64,000 bases of DNA from Wallemia ichthyophaga EXF-994 (Eukaryota; Basidiomycota; Wallemiomycetes; Wallemiales; Wallemiaceae). The notes below the pieces were generated by a model that made no database searches, was not told the origin of the DNA, and saw only the letters and a program-made list of their open reading frames with translations. Shown here piece after piece: positions 1-11,277 of this stretch (positions within the stretch are counted from its first letter, which is position 1; every line of letters starts with the position of its first letter). The stretch is from NCBI RefSeq assembly GCF_000400465.1, contig NW_008806286.1, forward strand, positions 273,454 to 337,453, given 5' to 3'. The translations under genes were made by a program, and so were the position numbers.

Positions 1-1873
1 TGTATTTCTGGAGTGTGGGTGTGTGTTAGCCAGATGAGTATTTGGGAAGCATATCACACACTCTTCTGTCGAGGAGTGAAACCTCCACCTCCTCAGGCTG
101 ACAGTGATTCTCGAGCCGACACAGAGAGCCAACGAGTGCAGGTCTAGTTTCTATATAAGCTTTGAACAGCGCAGTGTCGACGACAGCAGCCAACACAGCG
201 AGCTCACTGCCGTTAAGGCTCTCTGCCGGGCTGCTCGGGAGGTCGAGGAGCTGCTGTTTGGTGAGATCGGTGAGTTTCACGTTGAGAGATGTGCACGCAG
301 AGTGCTTCTTCTGGCTCATGCTCCCCTTCAATTTCTGCCTTCTGTCAGTGAGATAGCGCAGTAGGGCTTCAATAGAGCTCTTCTCTTTTTTTGCTGTCCG
401 AGCAGTGCCATTGCTCTTAACCGACGCGGAGTCCGTGTCGCTCTTGATTGAGGACATAGAGGCAGAGTTGTGGATAGCGTCTTCGCACTCACTCTCCCCC
501 CTCTCGTCGACGTGTTTGTACAGCTTGGCGAAGTCCCCGAAGAGGATGCTCCACTCGTGCGTCGGTGTGTACAGCCTACCTGAGATGTTTTCGGGGAAGA
601 GTGCAATCACTTTGGCGGGGTTGGTGTGCAGTTCGATAAAAATATCAATCGCGTCGTCAACCAACCCCGCATCGACGAGACTGATGGAGTAAAGTTGAAG
701 TATTTTAAGGCGCAGTTCCGCCTGCTCAGCTTGGGTAATGTCAATACCGCTACCACTGTCGAGGAGCGCGAGCGCCTCGTCATATTTACCCTGCTTGACG
801 CTGCTGTCGATGAGCAGCTTAGTGTTGACCAGTTCTATAGTAGAGACACCGTCCGGGGCATCAACGTAAAGTACAGAGGAGGATTTGTGGAGAAAGCTGC
901 ATACGACTGGGAGGACCTGCACCAGTTCGAGAGTATAGGAGGAGTAGACGTGGGTGGAACCCGTCTCGTTGGAGTATGGAGGAATAGTGATGTATATGAA
1001 TGGCCTGGCTGAAGCTATGTCATCTGCGGATGCAGGTATCGTCGTAGATTTCGCAATGACGCCATCCTGATCGATGACGAGGACTTGGGTGCCATCGACG
1101 AGGATAATGTGCTCACTGTCGAGAGGAGTCATAAGAGGCTTGGAGCGGTAGAGAAAGCCGGTGAGGTTTGCAGTGAGGGAGGATTTGTTGGTGCTGGGGA
1201 GAATGACGTCATTTATCGAGTAAACGGATTGAGACTTGATATCGAATTGGATGAGGGAGTATTCAGAAGCTGAGTAAGCGATGAATGTGGTGTAAGGGTT
1301 GAGTATCTTCACCAGTTTGGGAGTGTTGGGCAGTGGAATGTCGGTGTGTTGAGCTGTGTCTTGTGTCCAGGTGTAGACAGACACCTTACGTTTGGTGACC
1401 ACAGCGAGAAGGGATTGGATGGGCGTGGGCGTTTCTAGCGGATCTATCGGCCGTAGCCGTATGCGCCGTTTAGATGTGCCCCTCTTACGGCCTTGCATCG
1501 CAGCCTCCGCGGAGAGAGAAGAGTGAGTGGAATTGAGAGTAGAAATAGCGACAACGTTCTTAATAGAGAGGTTTATATCGCGTAAATCAGCCATTTTGTG
1601 TAGACTGAGCGTCGAATCACCCAAAATGGCCATTAGCTGTGGCTGCTGGAGGATTTCAAGGGATTCAAGTAATTTCCTAGTGTCCTTGTAAGAGTCCAAG
1701 ATAGTCCAGTCCATAGAGTAGCTAAGTATAGAGGAAGCACTGGCTAGACATATCCGCTGATTATCTACGTGTTGATTGCGTTAGCGGGAGATTACTTATC
1801 GCTACAATGACATACGCTCGACCAAACCATTTGTGTGTGTGTTGTTGATTTTTAATTTCAATTCCACAGCCAT
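1..1873 (-). CDS. VPS39: VPS39/VAM6-like HOPS subunit (3' end outside window)
   Basis: Probable Vps39/Vam6, the HOPS tethering subunit for vacuole and late endosome fusion. Exons 1873-1816, 1764-62 and 7-1 (continuing off the window). The first exon is short: its donor GTATGT, branch GCTAACGC and acceptor ACGTAG make a clean 51-nt intron, and joining it supplies the N-terminal beta-propeller start that the large exon lacks. The long exon carries a CNH/citron-like propeller region (about residues 20-310) followed by helical clathrin-repeat-like sequence. The reading frame stops at 26-28, but an intron 61-8 (donor GTGTGTG, branch GGCTAAC, acceptor CTCCAG) restores a frame ending RRKY, as expected in the VPS39 middle region. 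Head-to-head with DPM1, 42 bp between start codons. Family call is by resemblance. Confidence 0.75.
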
Positions 1874-1915
1874 CGTCGTGGTCGTCGTGGTCGTCGTCGT
1901 CGTATCGGTACAGCC
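1874..1915. repeat. GTC-rich microsatellite between two divergent start codons
   Basis: The 42 bp separating the VPS39 start (minus) and the DPM1 start (plus) are mostly an imperfect GTC/GTG trinucleotide repeat. It must lie in both 5' leaders or in the shared core promoter. A minus-strand reading of it gives a poly-threonine stretch in frame with VPS39, but the first VPS39 ATG downstream of it is the better start. Confidence 0.6.
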
Positions 1916-2817
<902 letters not shown>

Positions 2818-2836
2818 TTTACAATATTTGGTTCTT

Positions 2837-3724
2837 CTACACAATTCCACCAATTCTCCTCCTGTCGAGATCTGCATTGACGCTGTCGTGTATTTGCTTG
2901 GCCAGAGTGTGTGCACGTTCAGTAGCATATCCAACGCACTCTAGTACACGCTCCACCGATAGCACTTTCCCGCCTTGTTTGTTCAGCGTGAGTAATTCTT
3001 TCTGGGGCGTAGTGGTGACCATAAAGCACGCGTCGCTGAGCTGGGCCTCGATAGCGTTGGGATCGAGTACGGCGATATCCCCGCCGCCTTGAGTGTCTTG
3101 AGTGTCTTGAGTGTCCAAGAAAGCAAATGTAAAGCTAATGGGGGTGTGGTTTATAGCCAGAGGAACGGGAGTGCGTTCGTCGAGGGGATGGTACGTCACC
3201 TCGCCGCCCACGACGGTAGCTTCAGGCTTACGGAAATGGAGGAGAGCCGCTGTGCACGCTGTCACGCCCGCGTCTACGAGGTTGCCGTCGTCGGCCATGT
3301 AATGCAGAGTGAGAGCGATCGACCACACTTTCTCTCCGCCGACAATACACAGCGCTTCACGGTCAACCATTCCACTCCGCCGGATAGCCTTGTCGAGTTG
3401 ACGGTTCAGCGTCGCTTCTTCTTCGGCCGTGTTGCCGCGTAGCCCTGACTCGTAGTGCGCCATCGCCATCGCTGATAACTCACTGCTAATGCTCATCTGT
3501 CCCTCGTACGGCCGCTCGGGGAGTGGAGACGTCACCGTGCAGCTCACTGAGCACATGACTTTGCTTTCTCCCAGCTTCACCGTTACGCTGCCTAGCCCTT
3601 CCCCGTATTCTAGCTCTAGCCTCCGCGCTTCGAGGAGTGAGCGGCCGTCAAGACGCTTGTTGTCTTTGAGTGCATTTATTATAAACTCCTTGTTGTTCAC
3701 GTTCACCTCGAGTTTTCTGGGCAT
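2837..3724 (-). CDS. RRP45: Exosome RNase PH-like ring subunit Rrp45
   Basis: Non-catalytic RNase PH-fold subunit of the nuclear and cytoplasmic RNA exosome core (EXOSC9 family). The single exon encodes 295 residues, close to the family length. Start chosen at MPRKLEVNVN because the longer upstream frame adds an unrelated hydrophobic stretch. Visible features are the family start NALKDNKRLDGR, the early beta strands (GLGSVTVKLGESKVMCSV), and LCIVGGEKVWSIALTLHYMADDGN. A short (DTQ) repeat, encoded by tandem TTGAGTGTC units near 3090-3116, interrupts the second half. Tail-to-tail with DPM1. A second exosome ring subunit, RRP46, lies 23 kb away. Confidence 0.9.
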   Translation of the reverse strand: MPRKLEVNVNNKEFIINALKDNKRLDGRSLLEARRLELEYGEGLGSVTVKLGESKVMCSVSCTVTSPLPERPYEGQMSISSELSAMAMAHYESGLRGNTAEEEATLNRQLDKAIRRSGMVDREALCIVGGEKVWSIALTLHYMADDGNLVDAGVTACTAALLHFRKPEATVVGGEVTYHPLDERTPVPLAINHTPISFTFAFLDTQDTQDTQGGGDIAVLDPNAIEAQLSDACFMVTTTPQKELLTLNKQGGKVLSVERVLECVGYATERAHTLAKQIHDSVNADLDRRRIGGIV

Positions 3725-3833
3725 TTTCGTGGTTTCGATTCGAGGAAGCGAGAAGACAGGAAGACATGAAGACACAGACAAAACGACAAAGAGACAAAGA
3801 ATAAATGCATTTATATTCCTACATGTAACACGC

Positions 3834-4835
3834 TTAACGACGTCTATTCCCACCCTGGCCATTCATAAGAATCGTAAGAATCCTGATAAAGAGGTTTATA
3901 AAGTTAAGTTCGAGGGAAATGGATTCATTGAGTGGGTCGTATGGGATAGGTGCACCACCCTCAATCATTCTAGCCTTTTGCAATATTCTCTGTGTATCGT
4001 AAAGCGTGAATCCACCAAAGACGGCTAATCCACCGTAGAGACTGACGTTGCTAGCAGCATTAGCAACACCAGCGCCGACTCTAAACATTGGAATGAGGCT
4101 GGAGATCGCGATAACGACGCATCCAGCGAGTAATGGGCCACCGAGATAGAGGTATGTGTCGTTCTTGCTGGTGGCGCCGACGTAGCTAAGACTGCCAATC
4201 ACGCCAGCCGTGTAAAGGCCAGCTCTAACCATGAGAGCTGGTGGGGCGACATAGAGGAGTGGTGAGAGTGTGGCAGCCTGTGCGGCGTTGAACAGGAACC
4301 AGAAAGCAGTTTTTCCGCCCTTATTATCTGGCGCAGTCATCCTCATACCCATCAGAGATCCGATAGAGCCCACGAGCGAGATACCGGCGAAAGCCCATGG
4401 ATTCATAGCCATTAGTCTCGCTGTTACATTCGATCTGAACAGCCCGACGGAGAAGGCGGTGACGGTAGCGAGTCCTCCGCCAAGCCACGTGAATGTTTCG
4501 TTGAGATACTTGGCCTCGAATGGCGATAGACCGCCTTCGCGCGTCTCTCTATTCAGCACAAAGTGCGTTCCCAGTATCGTACCACCCACTGCGAGCGCTG
4601 CGGTTGCGTACTTGCTTTTGGCTTCGGCGGATGTGCCCGATGTGCCCGTTCCTTGCTGCTGGTTGAACGTATAGCCAGCGCCACCACTACCGCCACCGCC
4701 ACCGCCCATACGCGGCAGAAGACGGCGTGTAGTGGTGTTAAAGCTGCGCTGGGGAATGCTGCTCTTCAGGCATCCAAATCCTCCCCGCTGCAGCTGTAGA
4801 TTTTTACTTAAAGACTGTAATCCAACTTTAATCAT
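3834..4835 (-). CDS. Mitochondrial TMBIM5/GHITM-like Bax inhibitor family protein
   Basis: Multi-pass inner mitochondrial membrane protein of the Bax inhibitor-1 superfamily, GHITM/TMBIM5 branch. Family members are linked to cristae structure and cation or proton exchange. Start taken at MIKVGLQSL (4835): it opens a basic, hydroxylated presequence (SIPQRSFNTTTRRLLPR) typical of matrix import. An in-frame ATG at 4880 would add a hydrophobic leader and is less likely. A glycine-rich linker is followed by about seven hydrophobic segments. The end, NLFIRILTILMNGQGGNRRR, resembles the family's C-terminus. About 333 residues with no intron. Confidence 0.85.
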   Translation of the reverse strand: MIKVGLQSLSKNLQLQRGGFGCLKSSIPQRSFNTTTRRLLPRMGGGGGGSGGAGYTFNQQQGTGTSGTSAEAKSKYATAALAVGGTILGTHFVLNRETREGGLSPFEAKYLNETFTWLGGGLATVTAFSVGLFRSNVTARLMAMNPWAFAGISLVGSIGSLMGMRMTAPDNKGGKTAFWFLFNAAQAATLSPLLYVAPPALMVRAGLYTAGVIGSLSYVGATSKNDTYLYLGGPLLAGCVVIAISSLIPMFRVGAGVANAASNVSLYGGLAVFGGFTLYDTQRILQKARMIEGGAPIPYDPLNESISLELNFINLFIRILTILMNGQGGNRRR

Positions 4836-5075
4836 GGCAGTTATGATGAAACCAATGACGAAATTTCTGGAAAGTTGCAAGTGGAAGAGTGAACTTTTTC
4901 ACAATCAGAAAGGCAGAAACGATCAAATGTCTTTATGTGATGTGTACATGATGTATATGTGATTTCTGTATAGTCTATTATGTAATGCAATATGTGAAAT
5001 GCAGTAAAATGCAGTTATCCAATGAAAAGCGCGAGAATCCGAGGTATTCAATCAATCAACCCATATACTCCTCAG

Positions 5076-6670
5076 CTACTCCCCAAACTTAGATCTAGCT
5101 CTAAAAGCCGGCCCTTTCCAAATAAGCACCCAGGGGACGAAAGCGAGGATAATTTGAACGACGCCCAGGATAGTGCAAGCCCAGCGTGGTCCAATGCTAC
5201 CGTACATCTAATGTATATGGTTAGTGAATGAGCATTTTACCCCGCAGACCCACCTTATTAGCAAAAAGAGGAAAAACAGCACCGAAGACACTGCGACACA
5301 TCACCAGTCCGCTCAGCGCACTAGCAGCACTGATAGAGTAGCAGTCGTTGATGTAGCTGACCTGAGCGAGGTAGACCATGCACTGGGCGCTGTCTTTTGT
5401 CAGGCTATGCGGTGCGAGAAGGAAACGACGAAGCATCTACTCACGCTCCCCATAGTGTGCTGGCGACTATTGGCGACCACGGGCTGATCCACGGGTAGCT
5501 GGTCCACCCGAACCTGTTTGTGGACTGTGAGACGAGACAGGCGCCGCCTGCATCTGCCACCTACCAGAAAAAGAAGACAACTCCAAACACTCCGCCAAGG
5601 CATGCGCCCTCGAGGCGAATCTCCGGCGGGGGCTTCTCCCCAGTCTCTTCCATCTTTTTCACGTAACGGCGATTGAAAAAGAGCGCAGTGACGAGCGCCG
5701 CGAGAGCGCTACCAATAGACAGTGGCAGAAACGTCAGACCGCGCACGCCATTGCTCATGTCGTGTCCGCCCCGCTCGGCCGAGTAAACGAACTGAAAAGC
5801 TTCAAAGAGGAGATACTGGACACCGTACACGAAAGAGCTATAGAAGGAGAGAGCAGCGAGCATGGGCTCCCGCGCGAGCATGATGAAAGGTTTGGAGAAG
5901 ATGAGTGAGGCTGTATCGGCGAGTCCCTTGCTAGTGAGCTCTTTGGGTGCGACGCAGTTGCTATCGCCTGCCTTGCGTCGCCGCTTTGCCTCGCGCGTCA
6001 GCAGCACAGGCTCGTACGTCTCCGGCAGCAGCACTAGAGCGGCGAGGGCGCAGCTTGCGCAGAAAATAGTCACCACCCAGAACACCCACCGCCACCCAAC
6101 CCCGCTGTCGTGGATGAACCCACTAACTATCGGCGCTATGCTCGGTCCTAGGTATGGACAGCACGCGTATATCGCCAATGCTAGCTGCTTGTCTTTCGCT
6201 GTGAACATGTCGCCGATGAGTGGGCCGACGACTATGATCATACACCCGCCGAAGAACCCGGCAAAGAAACGACATACGTAGAGCGCGGCGGGTGTGTGTG
6301 CGAGTGCATCACCTATGTTGAAGAGAGTGAGTATCCAGAGACAGGATATTAGCGTGTATTTACGGCCGAATGCCTCGCTCGCTGGTCCCCAAATTGGGCC
6401 GAGTACATAACCGAGCATGTACAGACTGAGGCAGAGCGTGGCATCAATATCGTCGCTGAAATTGAACTCGGCCATTATGTCCTCGGCTATACCGGTTGTG
6501 CAGGCAGAGGTGAAAGCAGACGCAATGGCGATAACACCCGTGAAGACAGTCAGCGACCACCGCTTCCAGGCTGGCCAGAGCTTGGGTGATTTGTCACCGA
6601 GGCTGTCGATCAGAATGTATGGGTGCTGTTTCTCAGCGTCGAGGGATTCCTTAGGAATTGAAAAGGACAT
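5076..6670 (-). CDS. MFS transporter, DHA1 drug:H+ antiporter type
   Basis: Probable plasma-membrane proton antiporter of the DHA1 family (drug/polyamine exporters). Exons 6670-5565, 5513-5445, 5389-5254 and 5207-5076 give 480 residues. The first 12-TM half is visible: a cytosolic N-terminus, GYVLGPIWGPASEAFGRKY (loop 2-3 signature), and GWRWVFWV at the end of TM5. The C-terminal helices come only after splicing three 46-55 nt introns and end with YGSIGPRWACTILGVVQI. Substrate cannot be told from sequence. Upstream (6671-6740) there are several CAAGT/ACTTG words. Confidence 0.87.
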
Positions 6671-6838
6671 TTGAATAATTCAAGTGACTTGGAATAACTT
6701 GAAATGACTTCAAATTCCAACGTTTGCTTCAATATTCCAAGTAAATTAATAATTCGGTCAAGTATCGGCTGCTCGTTTCGGACGACGTACCAACTTATCA
6801 ACGAATCAGCTAAAGGGTTTATAAATAATTTTACATTT

Positions 6839-7451
6839 CTACCAATCTTTGTCGTCGACGAGTGTGATAGGGTTTTCTGGGGCAGTAGCAGGAGTATCAC
6901 TTACTGCAGTTGGAATATCAGCAGAAACAGTCTTGTCAGGTTTATCAGGGATATCAGCCAAATCACTCCCAATTCCACTGTCACCAACCATCCTGCGCTT
7001 CTTAAAATCGCTATCGTCCTTGTCATTTGAAAGCCTCGTTTTTGCATCAGATTTGCCCAATTTCCGTTTATTTCTTCTATTCCTGTTCTTGGAGGTTTTA
7101 TCGTTGGCCAGCTTCTCTCTCTCTAGTCTCCTTTGCTCGAAATCCCTGGCATTGGCTTCCTAGTGGGTGTATTAGCCGCGAATAACTCAACATCAGCAAT
7201 CCCACCTCCACTTTCTCCTCTTCCATGAGCTGTATACGGTCATACTCTCTCCTTCGCGATTGCTTGTATACGTGAAATTCACCACTGCCTGCACCTGCCG
7301 ACGATCCTTGGACGTGGGCGAACATTTCTCTCGCGGGCGCAATTTCCTTCTTTCTAGGTGCATCTGGTAATTCAACAGGCTTTGTGGGATCTTTGAGCAG
7401 TTTATTCAGCTCTTCCCGCTGTATTTGAGACGGATTTATGTTGTGGCTCAT
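6839..7451 (-). CDS. PRKRIP1-like splicing-associated protein
   Basis: Small nuclear protein of the PRKR-interacting protein 1 family, found in animal and fungal late spliceosomes. Exons 7451-7206 and 7159-6839 (46-nt intron) give 188 residues. The family core is visible: an N-terminal LLKDPTKPVELP-like segment, then GSGEFHVYKQSRRREYDRI, and after splicing a highly charged helix EANARDFEQRRLEREK followed by a basic NRNRRNKRK patch. The last 70 residues are polar, acidic and proline-containing and look disordered. The family call rests on the EFHVYKQSRRREYDR block. Confidence 0.8.
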
Positions 7452-7500
7452 GAAGGTAGTACGTCAACAGAGTTTAGAGTATTCATCTTATCATCTTTAT

Positions 7501-8578
7501 CTACATTTCATCTTGATGTTCAAACAGGTAGTTGGCTGCGAGATTCTCATCGCCTTCAAATGCAAGTAACGCCTGTGCAGACATTTCCCTTGTGAAACCC
7601 AACGCTTCTAACCGTGAAACAGCCTCGCCCTGTTCTTCAGTGAGGTGTATAACCTGACCAGGACCTTCACTGTCTTCAAATTCACCATCGCCGCCTTCAC
7701 CACTGAGTAATTCCACTAATGCTTGTGGGTTTTGAGTCAATAACTGCGCCAATGTTGGATTTGATTGGGCTATCTCTTGTATAAGTGATTGTAACAATGC
7801 TGGGTTCTCTTGTGCGGCTTGAACTAGTTGAGCTAGTTGAGCTGGTTGTCCACCTGCAGTGCTATCTAATCCAGATGGTTGTGATTGAGCGGGTTGTTGT
7901 GTAGTAGCGGGAGTATTTTGCTGACGAGCTGCGTCAAAAAGGTTGAGAGGTGCTTGTTGTGATTGCCCTGATTGCCCTGATTGCCCTGATTGCTCTGGTT
8001 GCTCTGGCTGCTCTGTCTCACCTACACCCCCGGGAATACCGTTCATAAGATACTCAACTGCTCTCTCAGGGTTATTAAATGAAGCTCTCATTGCTTTCAT
8101 AACCAAATCCCTATCAAAGCCCATCTCAACCATATTCCCAACGGCTGTTTCCAATTCAGAGCCCATAGCGAGGTTGTTACCGGGGGCCGAGGAGGATGGC
8201 TGGGGTTGTGATTCTGGTTGTGTTTGTGTTTGTGGCTGTTCCGGTGCCTGTGCCTGCACCTGTCCCTCTGCTTGGGTTGCAGGTTCTTCCTTCTTAGGCG
8301 TGGGCTTTGGCTTGCTTACCATAACGACGAGAAAGTCCTTGTCCTTAATATCAAGACTCTCAATAGACCTATCGTCCGCTAATATTTTACCAGAGAAGAT
8401 TAGTTTCTGTGTATCAACAGCGAAACCCTGATTATCGTGTATAAGCTGCTTGAGGGTGGCTATCTGGGTGAAATTTAGATATCTGTATAGATAATCCCAG
8501 TCCACTCACAGTCGCACCCAAATCAATTTCAATTTTGAATACTTTCTGTTGTAAAGTTTTTATAGTCAATTCCACCAT
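7501..8578 (-). CDS. RAD23: UBL-UBA proteasome shuttle / DNA repair factor Rad23
   Basis: Carries ubiquitylated substrates to the proteasome and stabilises the XPC/Rad4 damage sensor. Exons 8578-8510 and 8463-7501 (46-nt intron) give 343 residues. The first exon adds the ubiquitin-like start [11 protein letters not shown], which the large exon lacks. Order: UBL (1-75), Q/P-rich linker, UBA1 (about 120-160, [21 protein letters not shown]), a (QSG)n linker repeat, XPC-binding region (about 230-275, [23 protein letters not shown]), UBA2 at the C-terminus ([29 protein letters not shown] region). Its start codon is only 18 bp from that of divergent EMG1. Confidence 0.95.
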
Positions 8579-8596
8579 GGTTGTATAGCTCCAACG

Positions 8597-9466
8597 ATGA
8601 CTGCCATTAACAAAAGGTCTTGCGAGGAACCTGATTCTGGTGATTCAATATCAAAGAAGCTAAATCCCAATTCTTCCGAGTTCGTTCCAAGGACCAAGCC
8701 AACCGCCCCTGAACTAAATCCACAACAACCACGTATCCCAAAGACTAAATCTGATAAGGAGAATGCTAGGAGGTTAATTGTCGTCTTGGAGAATGCTTGC
8801 TTGGAGACTTACAAGCTTAGTACTGGTTCCTCTACTAGAAACGGTGAAGCCAAGTACGCGCTACTCAACTGCGATGAACATCAAGGAATACTTGCTAAAA
8901 TGAAGAGAGACATTTCTGACGCTAGACCTGATATAACCCATCAATGTCTACTCACTTTGCTTGATTCCCCACTTAACAAGGCTGGTATGATGCAAGTTTT
9001 CATACATACAGCCCAAGGTGTATTAATCGAGGTTAATCCGCAGGTTAGAATTCCTCGTACTTTCAAGCGTTTCTCTGGTCTCATGGTTCAACTCCTACAC
9101 AAGCTATCCATCAGGTCTATGAATGGAAGTGAAAAACTTCTCAAAGTTATAAAAAACCCTATCACCGACCACCTACCCATCAATTGCCATAAGATTACCC
9201 TCTCCGGTGACGCTCCTACCACCAAAATATCTGATTACCTACCAAGCATACCACAAGACAAGTCTATTTGTGTGTTTGTGGGTGCAATGGCGCATGGGTG
9301 AGTGGGGACAAGGCCTGTTCCATTATACTCACACCCCCACAGCCAAGATAACTTTGCCGATGCCGTCGTCGATGAAAAAGTCTCCATCTCGAATTACTCC
9401 CTGTCGGCTTCTGTCGCTTGTGGAAAATTTTGCACGACACTTGAAGATATTTGGGATGTCGTTTAA
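8597..9466 (+). CDS. EMG1: 18S rRNA pseudouridine N1-methyltransferase Emg1/Nep1
   Basis: SPOUT-class methyltransferase that N1-methylates a hypermodified pseudouridine of 18S rRNA and is essential in 40S assembly. Exons 8597-9297 and 9343-9466 (45-nt intron) give 274 residues. After a disordered N-terminus, the family block [13 protein letters not shown] starts at about residue 58. Other landmarks are [31 protein letters not shown], and the SAM-pocket loop FVGAMAHG joined by splicing to [20 protein letters not shown]. The [19 protein letters not shown] ending is typical. Head-to-head with RAD23. Confidence 0.95.
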
Positions 9467-9570
9467 ACGTTCTATTCAACCTGTTCAACCTATAATTATT
9501 AATGCTCACCTCTTGTACTAGACGTGGATGACGCTCATCCGTCCTTTGAATTTCTTTTATCTAAACCATC

Positions 9571-10985
9571 ATGACATCATCCTGCCAGAAATGCCGTAAA
9601 CGTATCAAATTCGATGAAAGTTTGGAAAATGTGGATAGTACAAGCCTTAGTATGATACAGAGCACTCTTAGCCAGAGTTATATAAATATATCCGATGCTG
9701 GTGATGGACGTGATACACGGGAGGCACATGACGCACGCAACTCAAATACCCCCGACTTGTCCACCCAGTCTCCCTCCGCTATACGTATCAAGCTTTTTGC
9801 TCTACTAAACAGCAACTCGGACATGAAACACCCACTCTGCGTCGATTGCGCTAACGTTGCTCTCCAGCTGCTTGCTGGTGAGTTGGATGACTTGAAGCGT
9901 GAGCGCGATGCGTACATGTCTTTTGACAGTCAAGCTGCACTTCTCCACAAGCAGTTTGATAAGAAAGACGATGACAATCGCAATGAAAAGGGTGACGATG
10001 ACGATATCGATAAGCACCATCTACTTGAGCAGGTTGGTTTCTTGGTCGATGCGTGGATTACTGTCTAACCAGTCCGCGCAGCTGCAAAGGGAGACGAGCG
10101 AGAAGAGCATGCAGCTCGATCGTCTCGAGGCGGAGAAGAGGGATATGGAGAGTGAGATGCACGCGCTAGCCGTCGAAGAAGACGCTCTAGAAGCAGAGGA
10201 GACGGCACACCTACGTCGTCATTCACTGCGTATACTGCAGCAGAAAGAATCTCAACAATCTGCCATTGCCTCCCAACACACCCTAGCCACCGCACAAAAT
10301 GAACTAGATCGCCTAGAAAAGACTAATGTCTGGGCAGACGTCTTTCGTATTTCTTCCGATGGCGGTATTGGCACTATTTGCGGTCTAAGGCTAGGCAGAA
10401 TTGATCAGAATGTCGAGTGGAGTGAGATCAATGCGGCGTGGGGTCACGTAGCTTTTCTCCTCTACTCGGTCGCCAACAAGCTCCAATTTGAATTTAGCGG
10501 GTGGGTGAAAGTGGTTTGTAAATTGTGTATCGCGTTGCTTACACCTTATCGACCTGCAACTACAGCTCCAGGATAATCCCTCTCGGTTCTTACTCGCGGA
10601 TAGAAAGGGCAACGCAGACGCAGAACGGGGTTAAATGGGAGACACTTGAGTTGTGTGTACACTCAAGTCAATTTTATAACTACTAAATGATTATTATTAC
10701 AGACACCACCCTGGCAGCGCCCTATCGATGCTGCATACCCGCCGATTCGATCAGGCTATGGTGACGTTCCTCGATATGCTTAGGCAGCTGGTGGATGACA
10801 TTAGCGCGCGAGACACGTGCGTGCGCTGGCCATACAAAATTGGGCGTGAGAAGCTGGCTGATCACTCTATTCGCCTTCCCGGTCAATTCACAAGCGACAG
10901 GGCTGCGGAGGAGGAATGGACAAGGGCGCTGCGTGGGTTGCTGGGTACGTGCAAGGTACTTGTGCAGTGGGCGACGTCGGAGTAG
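9571..10985 (+). CDS. ATG6: Beclin-1/Atg6/Vps30 subunit of the PI3-kinase complex
   Basis: Subunit of the Vps34 phosphatidylinositol 3-kinase complexes for autophagosome nucleation and endosomal sorting. Exons 9571-10032, 10082-10500, 10566-10652 and 10703-10985 give 416 residues. An N-terminal CxxC (SCQKCRKRI) is followed by a second CxxC (LCVDCAN), a long coiled coil (about 125-265), then the beta-alpha repeated autophagy-specific domain: NVWADVFRI, GTICGLRLGR, EINAAWGHVAFLLYSVANKL. The end resembles Beclin (EEEWTRALRGLLGTCKVLVQW). The second intron has two in-frame AG acceptors 6 nt apart (10565 and 10571), so a two-residue variant is possible. No BH3 segment is apparent. Confidence 0.92.
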
Positions 10986-11277
10986 GGAGAATGGGCTGTT
11001 AAGTTGTTGAGTCGTTGAGTTGTAGAAGTGAATATTTTCATTTGGATTGTCTCAAGTGGGAATACCGAGGATTGAGATATACAGCTTAACCGTAGGCTTA
11101 TAGCTGGGTAACCAACCACTTTTTATAGAAAAAGAATATTTATAACACGCCTATAAATAAATACCTTCTCTTGGCTGCGTATATCTTTGGAAATGCTTGG
11201 ACAGCCGACGACATAACTAGACAAGGTATTCAACACACAAACAGTCAAACGGTCGTTCCAAAGAAGAATTCGACTTA

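Noticed and set aside
26-1714. VPS39 starting at MDWTILDSY and ending at PKYSSG
   Set aside because: Both ends are intron artefacts: a good upstream intron (1815-1765) adds the N-terminus, and the stop lies in the intron 61-8.
3489-4028. Plus-strand 179-codon frame
   Set aside because: Antisense to the RRP45 start and TMBIM5 end; no family features.
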